DNA from: Lottia gigantea
Lineage: Eukaryota; Mollusca; Gastropoda; Lottiidae
Assembly: GCF_000327385.1 (NCBI RefSeq)
Contig: NW_008710892.1
Coordinates: 709,577-773,576 of the forward strand
Reading direction: 5' to 3'
DNA: 64,000 bases
Part shown: positions 37,670 to 49,276 of the stretch, in pieces
How the letters are laid out: every line of letters begins with the position of its first letter
How positions within the stretch are numbered: the first letter of the stretch is position 1
The notes under the pieces: generated by a model
The model's input: the letters and a program-made list of their open reading frames with translations, nothing else
Databases searched by the model: none
What the model was told of the DNA's origin: nothing
Position numbers and translations under genes: made by a program

Positions 37670-39435
37670 ATCTGCCTTATAAACAGTAGATTTTACCAAA
37701 AATTCAACAATATGATTCTTGTTTGTTTACAAAAACGCACGTGTAGATGTATTGGTTTCGTACAAATTTATAACTCACCACAGTCGTTTGTTTGATAAAA
37801 GAAAACGAAACGATAATTTTTATATTATGTTGGCAAACATTGATGTCTTTGATCTTAATGGCAGTAGAGTTAAATCATGATGCAGATTGACAGTTGTTAA
37901 ATTCTTTTAAATCAGCAAAGAAAAAATTGTATGGTATATTTTTGGCGGGAAAATCTTAAGCACGTTTATCTGTCAAAGTCCTAATACTTATACTGTATTT
38001 TAGCTTCTCCATCATGATCATCTTCTGAAACACCAGATGCTGTGACTGGATTGGGCTACTGTAAAAACCACATTGGAAGGCATTCCTTTTAGAGTCGGCT
38101 AATCGATAATCGAATATTTAAAACAGCTTTGTAGGATATATATTGACATTATATATCTTTCAAGAAATACAAATATAGACATATTTACCGTACTTGTATA
38201 TCTGAAGAGTTCTTGCGTAAGTAATTTAAATAGCCTACATACATGTCAGTAATAAATTACATATAGCGATTAGAATATGGCTCAATAAAACCTGAAAAAC
38301 TTCTAAAGAGCCATTGAGAAAATTTATAGCCACCCTTTCAAAGTTCAATTCATGTCGTAGCTCGAACAAAAGTTTCCTCGATGTAAGATAACGTAAAAAA
38401 AAAAATGATGTGTGGGGGCGGGCTCCAGGACTGAGTCTGGATAGGCTCCTCCCCCCTTCCCCCAATTGTATATCATTGTACATTGGACAAGAATTTCATG
38501 TGAGCCCTCTTGACAAATCCGTGGCCCCTAATCGACCCCCTCACCTAATGATTCATTCACTGTGGAGGCGCAATGCTGCAATTATTGTATCATGGAATGC
38601 AGCGCTTTGATTGGATACACGCCAGCGAATACAGCCAATCAAAGCCCTCGACAGACTATAAACATTATGGCTTATTGTAGACTTTCTGTGTAGATCTCAC
38701 ATTGGCTGTATTCTCTAACGTACAATCCAATCTAATTACTGTATTTAAATACTTCCGTTATACAAGCAAGGTGGCTATTGCTGTCAAGGTATAAGACGAA
38801 GTTCGTAAGAGCTTGATTTAGTGAGGTGAGATATGAGAAGAGTCAAGAAGTTTCGGACTACTGCGTTACGTGTCTATAATATATGCATACCAGTGAAAAT
38901 TATGGTTCCTTGAAAAAGGCGGAGTGTGAATAATTCATTCAGAGATTGTTGAAAGAACTTATAAATAAGAATCGATTGATTAGTTACTATGACAACAATA
39001 AACAATATTTATTGATTTTAAATCGTTTGACAGCTCTCTCTATTGACATGGTTTCAATTACTCAGGTGCTGTCTGTTTTGTTCTTGGTCTAGTATCAAGA
39101 GTTGATGATATCATAGCCACAGAAGCACTGGCCGAGAACTTCAGATTTGATTTAACCGATTTTTCTTATATAGATAGGATTTAATTTAGATGTTCCATAA
39201 CCTGTCAAGGAAATGTTTTGATTCAGTGTTAGGAGATAGGGTAGGAGATTTATGTTTTCTTTTAATTTTTTCAGGGAAATTTTTTGTGTATTTTGTGCAA
39301 AAAATGATTGTCTTTTAAATGAGGTTTCCAATTTACTCATTTTTCTTGCCACTGGCAACCCAACAGCAACACTCCTTTCGGTGAGTATAACATAGCTAAT
39401 AAACAATTTTTATTTGATATATTTCTCGTTTTCAG
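37670..39435. other. Intergenic DNA with inverted-repeat element
   Basis: No coding exon recognised. The region from about 38577 to 38815 has imperfect inverted ends (GAATACAGCCAAT in both arms; ATACCTTGACAGCAATAG at the outer right end on the minus strand) related to the element at 55.0-55.5 kb. A G-rich stretch with CTCCTCCCCCCTTCCCCC lies near 38410-38465. Confidence 0.55.
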
Positions 39436-39523
39436 GCTGTACCAAGAATGATAGTCGAAAGAGGTGGGATTCTAGCAGACGACACCTAATAAATGAAGAA
39501 CACCCGAAACTTGGCCATTTCCC

Positions 39524-40219
39524 ATGTCGATCAGTGAAATCATTTTGTTGATTTGTATGATTGGTTTCAGTCAATCATGTAACCTGATCGATTGTCCAAT
39601 GCCTTGTTCGTGTACCCTCAGAAACTCTGACTTTTTCGTCAATTGCAGCGCTATAGGGCTAGATAATGTGCCCCAAGCTGTGCCTAAGTGCGATTCGGCG
39701 ACCACTCTTCATTTGGATATGTCCCATAACACTATACAGAAGCTCCATATTCAAAATTACGCATCATATTCGCTTCGTTTAGACGCAAGCTTTAATAGAA
39801 TCAGTCAAATCAAAATGGATCAGGCTGAAGCATTGAATATCAAAGAATTGAATCTAGAAAACAATTCATTAGAAAAATTAGACAAGTCATTTAGGAAGCT
39901 AATCAAAAAATGCGACAAAGTGAAATTACAGGAGAATCCATGGCGTTGCGATTGTGACAACTTTTGGTTAATCAGAATGTTAAAGGATACAACAAATCTA
40001 CAATTCGTCGATAGGGAAGATATCAAATGTGATAAACCTTCAGATAAAGCAGATCAGACGATGAAAAACGTGGAATTAGACTGTCCGCATGACAACGGGA
40101 TGCCGCCTGGTCATATTGCCGCCATTGTTGTCGGCATTTTCTTTTATTTGTCCATTTCCTCGGCAATCGGATTGTATATAACAATGCGCAGACGTTTTCC
40201 GGTGACTAGCAGTGAATAA
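39524..40219 (+). CDS. Small leucine-rich-repeat type I membrane protein
   Basis: A single coding exon of 231 codons plus stop; an upstream non-coding exon probably starts at 39436 after a TTTTCAG acceptor. Residues 1-18 are a signal peptide. The cysteine cluster NLIDCPMPCSC is an LRRNT cap. Three or so LRR units follow (LHLDMSHNTI, LRLDASFNRI, LNLENNSLEKL), then an LRRCT cap with ENPWRCDCDNFWL and further cysteines. A transmembrane helix lies at about 195-219 (HIAAIVVGIFFYL...), followed by a short basic tail MRRRFPVTSSE. The layout suits a cell-surface adhesion or signalling protein, but the cytoplasmic tail is too short for a known signalling domain. AATAAA at about 40281 ends the transcript close to the next gene. 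The family is not identified further. Confidence 0.88.
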   Translation: MSISEIILLICMIGFSQSCNLIDCPMPCSCTLRNSDFFVNCSAIGLDNVPQAVPKCDSATTLHLDMSHNTIQKLHIQNYASYSLRLDASFNRISQIKMDQAEALNIKELNLENNSLEKLDKSFRKLIKKCDKVKLQENPWRCDCDNFWLIRMLKDTTNLQFVDREDIKCDKPSDKADQTMKNVELDCPHDNGMPPGHIAAIVVGIFFYLSISSAIGLYITMRRRFPVTSSE

Positions 40220-40348
40220 TTTTATTTTACATTCATTATATTCTTTCATTTCGTTTTGTGACTCATTTTTTAATTTTTTAATAAAAGGTTATAAATTTCA
40301 AGAATCCCATTTTCTAACTTCCGGTTGCATAAAGTGCAAGTAGAAAAA

Positions 40349-41922
40349 ATGTCGTTGCCATACGTCGTTTCTGTGGTAGGAAACGCTATGAAACAACGTG
40401 CTCCATTTAAAAGTCTGATTCTGACTAATATGAAACAGTGTGTTTCGAATGTCGGACTCAGAAATACAAATAGATTATGTAGATGTGAAACAACTAATTT
40501 TTATGCAACACATGTTCGCGATAAACGTCTCTCCTTGAATTCCTCTGACTCTGACTTGCAGGCGAACTCCTTCGAGTCCTTTCGTTGTTATTCACTGGAC
40601 AGTGCAGAATTTGACAGAGAACAAGCCGAAAACGAGAAACTGCCAGACAGTCACGGTCCAGTTCGAATGACAATAACAGAAGAAGGCAAGCTTCAAGTCA
40701 ATACAACAGTTAATGATGTTGTTAACAATAATAATAATAATAATTTGGAGAAGTCAGTAAAATCCAAGCTAAAGGAATTAATTAATGAAAATCAAATTGA
40801 ATGTGCGACAGAATTTCTTGAATTAACTGTCAAATTGTTAATAAAAAAACTTAGTAGAAATGGCTCTGTGGAAAGTCTTCTGCATTTGCAACATTTTCTT
40901 TTGGACAATAACCTTTACAGTTGCAATGAAATACATTTCTTGAAAAGTTTAAGGACTGTCTTTCATGAAAGTGGCAGAATTAAAGATGCTATACACTATT
41001 TACGAACTTTATGTAAAAATAACCAAGATTATTCAAAGTTTCAGAATATTTTTATGTGTCTAACACCCATGATTTTAAAGAAATTTCCCCAATTTCAAAG
41101 TGACATAGTTTCAATTGTGAACGAATATAAAGTCTCGCGGTTTCCCCAACTTGAAAGGGAATTGTGGAAATGCTTCATTCTTTCTGAGAACTTCAAGGAA
41201 GCTGAGAATTATATGAAAGAAATCCAGAACATAAAAGGAGACTTGCCAAAGTTATTCGAGGATATAAATTCTATCATTAGAAACTCAAATGGAATTGAAG
41301 ATCAAGAACAAGTTAGGAGATATTTACTAATAGCTGGAGAAGATTGGGGGCTGAAAAAGTGGTTTTTATTGGTAATCTATGAGAATTATCTTGTTAGTTT
41401 GTGTGAGTAAATTAGAAATATTAAAATTAAAACCATTGCACATCGTAAAACTCTGATTAACAATATGTTTCAGGTTCTGTTTTAATATTTCTATATATTT
41501 TATAAGTAAGACATGATGTTGACCTATTTAGTTGTTACAGGTTTGCACACAGACCAAGCTTGCTTTTTTCTACGTCCTCCAGTTTGAGGATGCTTCCCAT
41601 TTTGTCATGCACCATCCAATGTGACAAACATAAACTCTTGAATATTTTTCTCTTTACAGCAAAGAAGCAAAAATTTAGAGAAGTGATTTTCCATCTGAAC
41701 AAGGCGAAAAAGAACAGAATAAAAATCAAAACAAAAATGTTCCTTTTTTTGAAACATTTCATAGAAAACTCAGACTTGCTTGAGGATGAAAGGAGAATGT
41801 TAAATGAATTAACTAAATGGTATCTGGCGAAATCGAAAAGTGAGACGATTTCACCTTCAGACAAAATAGCAGTGGTGGCGCCAGCCTTCCGAGACTGGGG
41901 GTACAAACAGGGGGCCGACTGA
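40349..41922 (+). CDS. Probable mitochondrial helical-repeat protein, copy 1
   Basis: Two exons, 40349-41402 and 41660-41922 (1317 nt, 438 aa). I chose the ATG at 40349 because the aligned start of copy 2 is the same MSL codon, not the upstream ATG at 40325. The N-terminus is rich in basic, Ser and Asn residues with no acidic residue over the first 45, fitting a mitochondrial presequence. The body is alpha-helical with loosely repeated units (SGRIKDAIHYLRTLCKNN, SENFKEAENYMKEI) reminiscent of pentatricopeptide-type proteins, but I do not recognise the family. A poly-Asn tract lies at about residue 127-133. The last about 25 residues are encoded by a dispersed repeat and differ entirely from copy 2. 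Confidence 0.75.
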
Positions 41923-41990
41923 CTCAATGGGGAGACAACTAATGAGGCCAATTCAAATTTTGGCTACTCTGTGGTGGTGTCATAGTCGCA
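41871..41990 (+). mobile_element. Dispersed repeat family E, overlapping the end of copy 1
   Basis: The order GTGGTGGCGCCAGCCT, GGGGGCCGACTGACTCAA and AATTCAAATT matches 29083-29175 (GTGGCAACACCAGCCT, GGGGGCAGACTGACTCAA, AATTCAAATT) in an ANKS6 intron. The repeat begins inside the last coding exon of the upstream gene, so the gene's C-terminus and stop codon are repeat-derived. Confidence 0.75.
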
Positions 41991-43403
41991 AGCCTCTCAT
42001 AGAGTGTCTTAGAGGGTTCTCTTAAGAAAATTTGAGAAAAAATGAATTGGTTTTGTGCATTCTGACACATATTTTGGAGAAAAAAGGTAGACGTTTAGAT
42101 TTGTTGAAAATAAAGTGGGGGTACATTTGGGGGTGCAAACCACTTTTCTAGTATCCCCACTGGTGCTGCCACTGCAAAATAATAATTGTAGTGTGATACA
42201 GTGTAAGATGTACCAATTCTCTAGTTGGAAATATAATGTATATGGATTCCAGCGGTTCATTTTCCGGGTTGGATCATGATGTATTAAAGGGCTAAGTAGC
42301 ACGGAGAAGCACCTATTGGGACAAATTCACCAACTGTTCCTTAATCTTAGACGCGTGACTTACTTAGCTAAGCTATTCAGTAAGAGTTTTGTATACAGAA
42401 TTATCTGTGTTTGTAAGTTAAAATGATGACTCGTCATTTCTTTAGACTCTATCATATATAGAAAAGACATAGACATAAGAAGTGATATATCTAAATGAGG
42501 TATATTTGAAGGATTTTCGTACATTTCTAAAAGTACTGAAAGCTATTAACATATATTCAAGAATCAAATCAACCCCCCAAAATGATGCATCATGACCTTT
42601 AACCTCGAACTTATTCAGACAGGAACAGTAAAAAGTAATTACTTAAAAAGAATGAACAGCCTACAGTGGTCTTCCTATGAATCATTAGGTGTGGATCCAT
42701 AGAACAGTGAGGTGCTCGTGGAAAATTATCGTATTTCTCTATGAAAAGGATAACTTGTTATTGTCTAGGCAAAGTAAAAAGTCTTTTGAATTTTGTCTAT
42801 AACTAGAACAGCAGCCTTGAAATACCGGTAGTACTGTTAGTCAGTATTGTTAGTCTCAGAATGTATTTACGTTGATAAAAATATAAGCATGAGCACACAT
42901 TATGTCTTCAAAATTTGTTTTTACATAGGACAAAATTTCTGACTTTTTTGAGTTGAAATTTCTTGTCGAGAAACGTGTTTCTTTTCAATGTAAACTTACA
43001 AAAGATTATATTTTTATCGAGTCATTCTAAGACTCAGTACTATTTTAAGGCTGATATTCCAATTCTCCTAAAAAATATTTAAAAAAAACTTTTTAATTTG
43101 CTCAGACAGAGGCAATTGTCGCAGACTATCATGTGAAATTGAGTTATGTATCTTACTGAAGTATTGAAGTTGTGAAATGAAGAATTTTCCAGATCCGATT
43201 TTTTTTCGTCCAATGTATTGATGAAAGCAGATTTAAGATACAGTCTTTGTTTCTATTGATTAAATCTTAATAAGCATTTCTGAATTTTTCTATAACAGAA
43301 GCCGCACCCCCACCCCGCCTAAACGAACCTTAGCAGCTTAAATCTCCAGCATTGAATGTAAAAAAAATGAATTTGGGAATCCTTGAAACTTTGTGTGACC
43401 ACG
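41991..43403. other. Spacer between duplicated genes
   Basis: AT-rich DNA without a recognised exon. It is part of the roughly 3.26-kb duplication period between the two paralogues. Confidence 0.5.
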
Positions 43404-43488
43404 AAATATTGCTGCCATTATTCTATACTTTGATACTTGATTTTATATAATAAAGCGGACATTATTTCCGATGACTAGGAGTAAATAA
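43404..43488 (+). pseudogene. Relic of the LRR gene's 3' end
   Basis: This segment aligns with 40110-40219, the transmembrane and tail coding end of the LRR protein. Shared blocks include ATATTGCTGCCATT (ATATTGCCGCCATT in the gene), TATATAA.AA and TTTCCGATGACTAG (TTTCCGGTGACTAG). The frame is not kept. It precedes copy 2 by about the same distance as the real LRR end precedes copy 1, so the duplication break lay within or before the LRR exon. Confidence 0.7.
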
Positions 43489-43605
43489 ACTACTTTTTAG
43501 AAACATTTATTACTCTTTCGGTTTGTGAATCGTTTTTTAATATTGAGTTAAAATTTTCAAGAAACCCATTACTTCCGGTTTTCTAAAAGTGAAAGTAGAA
43601 AAAAA

Positions 43606-45145
43606 ATGTCGTTGCAATTCGTCGTAGGAAACATTATAAAACAACGTGCTCCATTTAAAAGTCTGATGCTGACTAATATGAAACAGTGTGTTTCGAATGT
43701 CGGACTCAGAAATACAAATAGATTATGTAGATCTGAAACAACTAATTTTTATGCAACACATGTTCACGATAAACGTCTCTCCTTGGACTTCTCTTCTGAA
43801 TCAGACTTGCTGACGAACACCTTTCGTTGTTATTCACTAGACAGTCCAGAATTTGACAAAGAACAAGGCTCTGTTTCCCGATCCGAAACCGAGAAGAATA
43901 ATCAAGGTCCAGTTCGAATGATAATTACTGAAGAAGGCAAGCTTCAAGTCCATATAGTTAATGATGTTGTTAACAATAATAATAATGGTTTGGAGAAGTC
44001 AGTAGAATCCAGATTAATAGAATTTATCGACAATAATCAAATTGAGTGTGCTATAGAATTTCTACATAAAACAGTCGAATTGGGCAAACCTCCACATCCT
44101 AATGTTGCCATATTTTTACTTGAAAAACTTGGCAAGGATGGCTCTGTGGAAACCATTTTGCATTTGCAACATTTTATTTTGGACAAAAAACTTTGCAGTG
44201 AAATATATTTTTTGAGAAGTTTAACAAGTGCTTATCATGAAAGTGGCAGAATTAAAGATGCTATACACTATTTAAAAACTTTATGTGAAAATAACCAAGA
44301 TTATTCAAAGGTTCAGAATATCTTTATTTTTTTAACAACCATGATTTTAAAGAAATTTCCCCAGTTTCAAAGTGACATAGTATCAATTGTAAACGAATAT
44401 AAAGTCTCACGGTTTCCCGAACTTGAAAGGGAATTGTGGAAATGCTTCATTCTTTCTGAGAACTTCAAGGAAGCTGAGAATTATGTAGAAGAAACTGAAA
44501 ATCTTAAGGAATATTTGCCATTCTTGGTGTCTAATTTAAATTCTATCATTAGAAACATAGATCTATATACAGATGAAGAAAAGGTTTGGAAATATTTACT
44601 TGTATCTGGAGAAAATTTGGGGCTGAAAAACGGATTTTTATTGGTAATCTATGAAGATTATCTAATTAGCTTAGGTAAATAAAAATTAAACCATTTCAAA
44701 GGCAAATATGCCTAATCACATAAGGACTTTGTGATTAGTGACGTAAAAAAAAAGGTTTAGTTTCTAGGAACAATAACGTTTGATTGAAAATGGAAGGGTG
44801 CAAATTGATGCTAGTAGTATCCTCAAAACACACAGAAAACATCGTGACAATCCCTTTAATGTAAAATACCATAGGTAACTGAATTCAATAGTTAGAAACT
44901 GGAAATCAAATAACCAGGCTCTCCATTATCCCATTTTACATTATACGTTGTATATTTTTCTCGTTACAGCAAAGAAACAGAAATTTAGAGAAGTCATATT
45001 GAATCTGAACAAGGCGAAAAAGAACAGAATAAAAATCCACAAGAAAAAGTTTGATTTCTTGAGTCGTTTATTGAAAAAGTCTCAGTTAACTGAGACAGAT
45101 ACGAAAATGTTGGATGAATTAATCGTCTGGTACCGAACACCTTAA
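43606..45145 (+). CDS. Probable mitochondrial helical-repeat protein, copy 2
   Basis: Two exons, 43606-44674 and 44970-45145 (1245 nt, 414 aa). It is a tandem duplicate of the gene at 40349. The first 50 residues and the block from SGRIKDAIHYL to SENFKEAENY are nearly identical, and the middle is more diverged. The second exon (AKKQKFREVILNLNKAKKN...) ends with VWYRTP, which is probably the ancestral C-terminus because copy 1 ends in repeat DNA after the equivalent KWY. The N-terminus again looks like a mitochondrial presequence. Helical units resemble PPR-like repeats but the family is unrecognised. The intron contains a family A dispersed repeat. It is convergent with BPHL. Confidence 0.77.
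44736..44862 (+). mobile_element. Family A repeat in intron of copy 2
   Basis: It shares TAGTGACGT, GGTGCAAATTGATGCTA and a CAATCCCTTTAA end with the ANKS6 intron 12 copies. It is absent from the corresponding intron of copy 1, so it inserted after the gene duplication or was lost from copy 1. Confidence 0.7.
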
Positions 45146-45705
45146 AGTTTTTGATATTATTTGTGAGGTGTATAGACATAGCTTTATGGAACAACAAGCA
45201 CTAGTTCAAGTTTCAGTGTGTTTTCCCCTGGAAACATGGGAGAAATTTGAAACAGCTTCTGATCTGTTAAAGAGACAAAGAGAATACTGGAAATTTTATT
45301 AACCCTCCATTCTTTAATAATAAAATGAATCCATAAATCAAATTTATTGACCCAAAAAATACAATATAAATCATATTAGAACCAATGAACAATGAACACT
45401 AAAAACAACCAGTAACATTGAAAGTAATAAATATTCTAGACGTATCTGTAAATTGTTGTTTAGTTTTTATACGTTTTCAACGTATTATACGTACATCAAC
45501 AGTAGCGTTTTAAAGGGGAAAGGCTATTGGGCCATTGGAATGGTGGAAATTGATGTGTCAGTGTCCCAGATATACACATAAAAAGTTGAGAAAACCTTTT
45601 AACCATTCCTTTAAAAAAATTTGTTGCATAGAAAATGAAATTTATACATTATAGTATTAGTAACCACTTGTCGCTTTATAAAACAAAATGATCATCCACC
45701 GCCAT
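45146..45705. other. Convergent 3' flanks of copy 2 and BPHL
   Basis: No exon recognised. AATAAA occurs near 45318 and again close by. A family A repeat fragment lies at 45535-45619 (GGAATGGTGGAAATTGATGT...ATACACATAAA). Confidence 0.55.
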
Positions 45706-48700
45706 TTACGTTTCTTCTAAAAACTTCTCCACGATTTGGTTGAATTCTGCTGCAAATCTCATGTGTAGATTATGTTTTCCTTCAGGCATCAAGTGTAGTC
45801 TGAAAAATAAAAGAAGATGGGGCGTTAAAAAATCGCTATGATTTAAATTGTTGATGTGTGTGTGAATTGAAGTCAAATAAATATGAGAGGAAATTGTTGT
45901 CTCTGACAGGTACAAAGTATCTAAGCAACATGGGAACAATGTAGGCTTCGTTTGAGTGTTGAAAACAAGGAGAACAAAATGTTGAATGAAAATTAAAAGC
46001 TTAAAAAAATCCAGTGTACTGAAGTCCAAAAACTGAAAAAAATAAGAGCATGTAGTTGTTGTTTTTGACAAATATAAGTTTGAAAAAATACAGAAACTGA
46101 GCCACATGGGAATGGGGTGGAACAGAAGCAACTGAAGATCTTAAAACTGGAATAAAAATACTGAAATATACAAACTTTGCGTGTGGAATATTAGAATGAA
46201 GATAACTCGGATGTTCTGGACTAACCAAGGGATCTTTCTCACCATGAACAATTAAAGTTGGACATTTGATTTTTTTGATGTCTTCTTTACAAATATCACC
46301 TTCATAAAAAAAATAATGAAACTATAAAGCAAGGGAGATAAATCTACAAGGACTACAGTTTTCCATATCAATTAATAATAGGATCAAGAGTCTCTCGTTT
46401 GGTGAGTTTGAACACTTTTTGTGTGTGCCTTAAAAATGGAACGTGTATGGTGAAGAAGAAAATAGATAGGAAAATTTGGAATGTGACATATCAGTTTCTG
46501 TACTATTTGATTGAGGACTGAATTGGAACAGATGGGACCTGTTCAGAACTCTCCAACCGAGCCCCACCCAAATGTATGTAAATGTACCAAATCATATCTA
46601 TTTTTCAAAAAGCTTTTGAGTGTAGAAGTCCCTCACACCCTCCATGGTCCTTACCCTACTAATTGTCTCCTATCAGTCTGCCATCAATTTGTAGGCTCTG
46701 TTCCAGGAGGCAGCCTCCAATACTGAATGTTGTCAATTATATCTAGCTACTTACCTCCCTTCTCATGATAATAACGACAATACGCCTTCACCCAATTCTG
46801 CCACTGAGCTCGGAAATATTTTTCACCGTAGACTTCCAAGAAGGGCTGTCTCATTCTCTCACTCCATGTGTCTATGTCTGACATTCCTAAAAATAGATCT
46901 CAAAAGGGATAGAAAGAGGGTCTTAGTCCTTTTTAACACATGGGAACCTTGGCAGATTTTGAAGAAGCATCCAAAGTGACCAATGTCAGTCCCAAAGAAA
47001 ATCCAGTTCGTCCAAAGCATGGCAATATTCACGGTAACAATTGTATAGTGGTGGACTCCTCTATAGAGAAGTACTTCAAACTTTTACTATCATGTTTCAC
47101 AACAGAATACAAAAGAAAAAAAATTCAATATTTTACCCACTGGCTTCCTACCTTCAAAAAGGGGCACATCCCCAGGAGCTACGTAAGCATTGGAGCCCCA
47201 GACTACCAGATGTTTGACTAAATCAGGGTACTGACCAGCTAGAATCAATCCTGTTATACCTCCATCACTCCAACCTAATACTGAAAACTTCTTGATAGAC
47301 AGTTTCTATAACATAAGTTAATATTATGTTTAATTTCCATTCTGAGAGTCCCTTTATTCATTCTAGATATGGACTAACTAACTATATGCTTTCGTGAGAT
47401 TTTGTGCATTTATTAATGTTTGGCAGAGCCAGGTTTACGTCCGAGGGGGGTGAAATATCTGAGGTCTCCCAAATTTGTAACCTAGTTATGAGATTTTTGC
47501 CTGACCATGATACATCTGATTATTATACCATGTCCGAGTAATAACTAATAAAACATGTCTCTTGTTTGAATATGAAAGTTTGACTTGCCAAGACCCACCT
47601 TCATCAAGCCAACTGCATCTTCTGCATCCCTCCTGAAATAATCTGCTGGCCAGTCACGATCTGGAGGTCGACTTTTACCATAACCTCGAGGGTCAAAACA
47701 GATCATTGAAAACTTGTCTTTTTTCATACCATTTAACTGAGGTTCATAATCTGTTTTGGCACACCCTAAAATACATGAGGCATATATTGAATATCTTCAC
47801 GGGGAGGGAAACACACATATGTTGAGAGAGGGTTTTTTTCATACTTTGTTGATCTCAAATATTATCACAATAATTTTAATAATTTAAAATAATCTTTAGA
47901 AAGAGCTTGTTTTTGGATTGGTCTCCATTTTGTTTTCTCCTTTAAAAATAAGAAAATCGCAGCATAGTTAACGTTTTCAAGGGCGCATCTAGAAATTGTC
48001 TAAGGAAAAAAATCTGCCAAAAATGAGGTGTCTCTCACTGGCCCCGAGGGAAGGCTACTAGTTGGATTAAATCCAAGCTAATCTTATATTGTCAACACAT
48101 ATTTTATGACTATAATTTGAGATAACAGTGGATAATCTGCTTCACAATATTGAAAAAAGGTACAAACCTAATGCTCCAGGAAGTAACAGCACTACATGGT
48201 TACCATGGCCTGTAGTTGTATAATGTATTCTTGCACCATTCACTGTAACCCGGTCACTTATCAATCCACTAAAACAAAATAGTATGTTTATTAGTAGAAG
48301 TAAATGTACTTATATGTCTAAATATTAGTGTGGGAGCAGAGTACTTATAGTTGCATTTGAGTTCTCTCCCTTTAATTATCATAAGATCTAGATTCAGTTT
48401 ACTTGACTGGTTTGGGTTGGCACCAGGCCCATAGCCAGAGGAGGGCAGGAGGAGATCAGAATTGGGGTGGGGCAACACCCACTGACACCTTAAGATGTCT
48501 TGTTGAGCCCCCCCTTAAAACAATTTTGGCTCCCATGAGACCCTGGGCTAGCTACGGTCCTGGTTGGCACCAAAAGCATTCAAAATTTTGGCTGAAAATT
48601 GTCTTCTGTAAAAACAAATTTCTAAGATGTAATGAGTACTTATGTTTATATTTTTATCAACATAAAGACATTCTGAGACTGACATTACTATTTTGAAGCT

Positions 48701-49276
48701 GTTATTCCAATTCTCAGAACAATGACAGAAAAAATTTTAAAAACTTTTTACTTTACTCAGATAATAGCTATATTTTTTTAATACTAAATTACTATACATC
48801 CCTTTCACGTTTCACATCGTATTTACGAGTCTGTCGATTCATGTTTAAAGAAACCATACTGAAATATAAAGGTAAAGAACTACTTTGATTAAGGTGATTA
48901 GCTTTATCTTTATATAATAGTTGGTTCAAACAGCCTAGAAATGAAGCATTAAGAACAAGTTTCTTTATCTTTCCATTGCTAATCACCCAAATATCGGAAT
49001 TTCATGAAAAATGTTAGAAATAGTGATAATGAGCTCTATAAGTTGGTTGAGACCACTTTGTCCATTTAAATAATATTTTAGAATGAAAAGCATGTCATCT
49101 ACAGCCCACCATATTATTTTGTACTTTTACCTTCCTGGCCTTGATTCGTGGTTTTCTCCGGCGTGCTGTTGCAGGGGCACACGTTGTTGACCATCCGAAT
49201 CGCTGCTGAAACCTCGAAAACACCCAGCCACTTTACGATACAAACGCACACTTCGTCTGGTGAATGCAACAGCCAT
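45706..49276 (-). CDS. BPHL: Biphenyl hydrolase-like protein (valacyclovir hydrolase family)
   Basis: Seven coding exons on the minus strand: 49131-49276, 48168-48268, 47599-47765, 47152-47305, 46755-46886, 46176-46299, 45706-45799 (918 nt, 305 aa; human 291). It is an alpha/beta hydrolase. The oxyanion segment is VVLLLPGALG and a DPRGYGKSRPPDRDWPADYF block is diagnostic of BPHL. The nucleophile elbow GWSDGG places Ser151, followed by the acidic Asp that gives human BPHL its preference for alpha-amino-acid esters. Asp256 (HGEKDPL) and His284 (PEGKHNLH) complete the triad. Human BPHL is mitochondrial; the basic N-terminus here (MAVAFTRRSVRLYRKVAG) fits that. Exon 6 uses a weaker GTTTGT donor. 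Family B and AGGCCC-ended elements lie in its introns. Confidence 0.95.
47422..47507 (-). mobile_element. Dispersed repeat family B, copy 2
   Basis: Shares CCAGGTTTACGTCCG, GAAATATCTGAG and TAACCTAGTTATGAGATTTTT with the element at 36663-36812, in inverse orientation. It lies in the BPHL intron between the exons 47152-47305 and 47599-47765. Confidence 0.75.
48425..48561. mobile_element. 137-bp MITE-like element with 10-bp target duplication
   Basis: The ends are imperfect inverted repeats: AGGCCCATAGCCAG on the left and AGGACCGTAGCTAG on the right (minus strand). They are flanked directly by the 10-bp duplication GGTTGGCACC at 48415-48424 and 48562-48571. It has no coding capacity. It lies in the first intron of BPHL. 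A related element with an 8-10 bp duplication is at 56249-56437. Confidence 0.85.

Noticed and set aside
40325-40348. Upstream ATG extending copy 1 by eight residues
   Set aside because: Copy 2 starts at the equivalent of 40349 and the extension is not conserved there.
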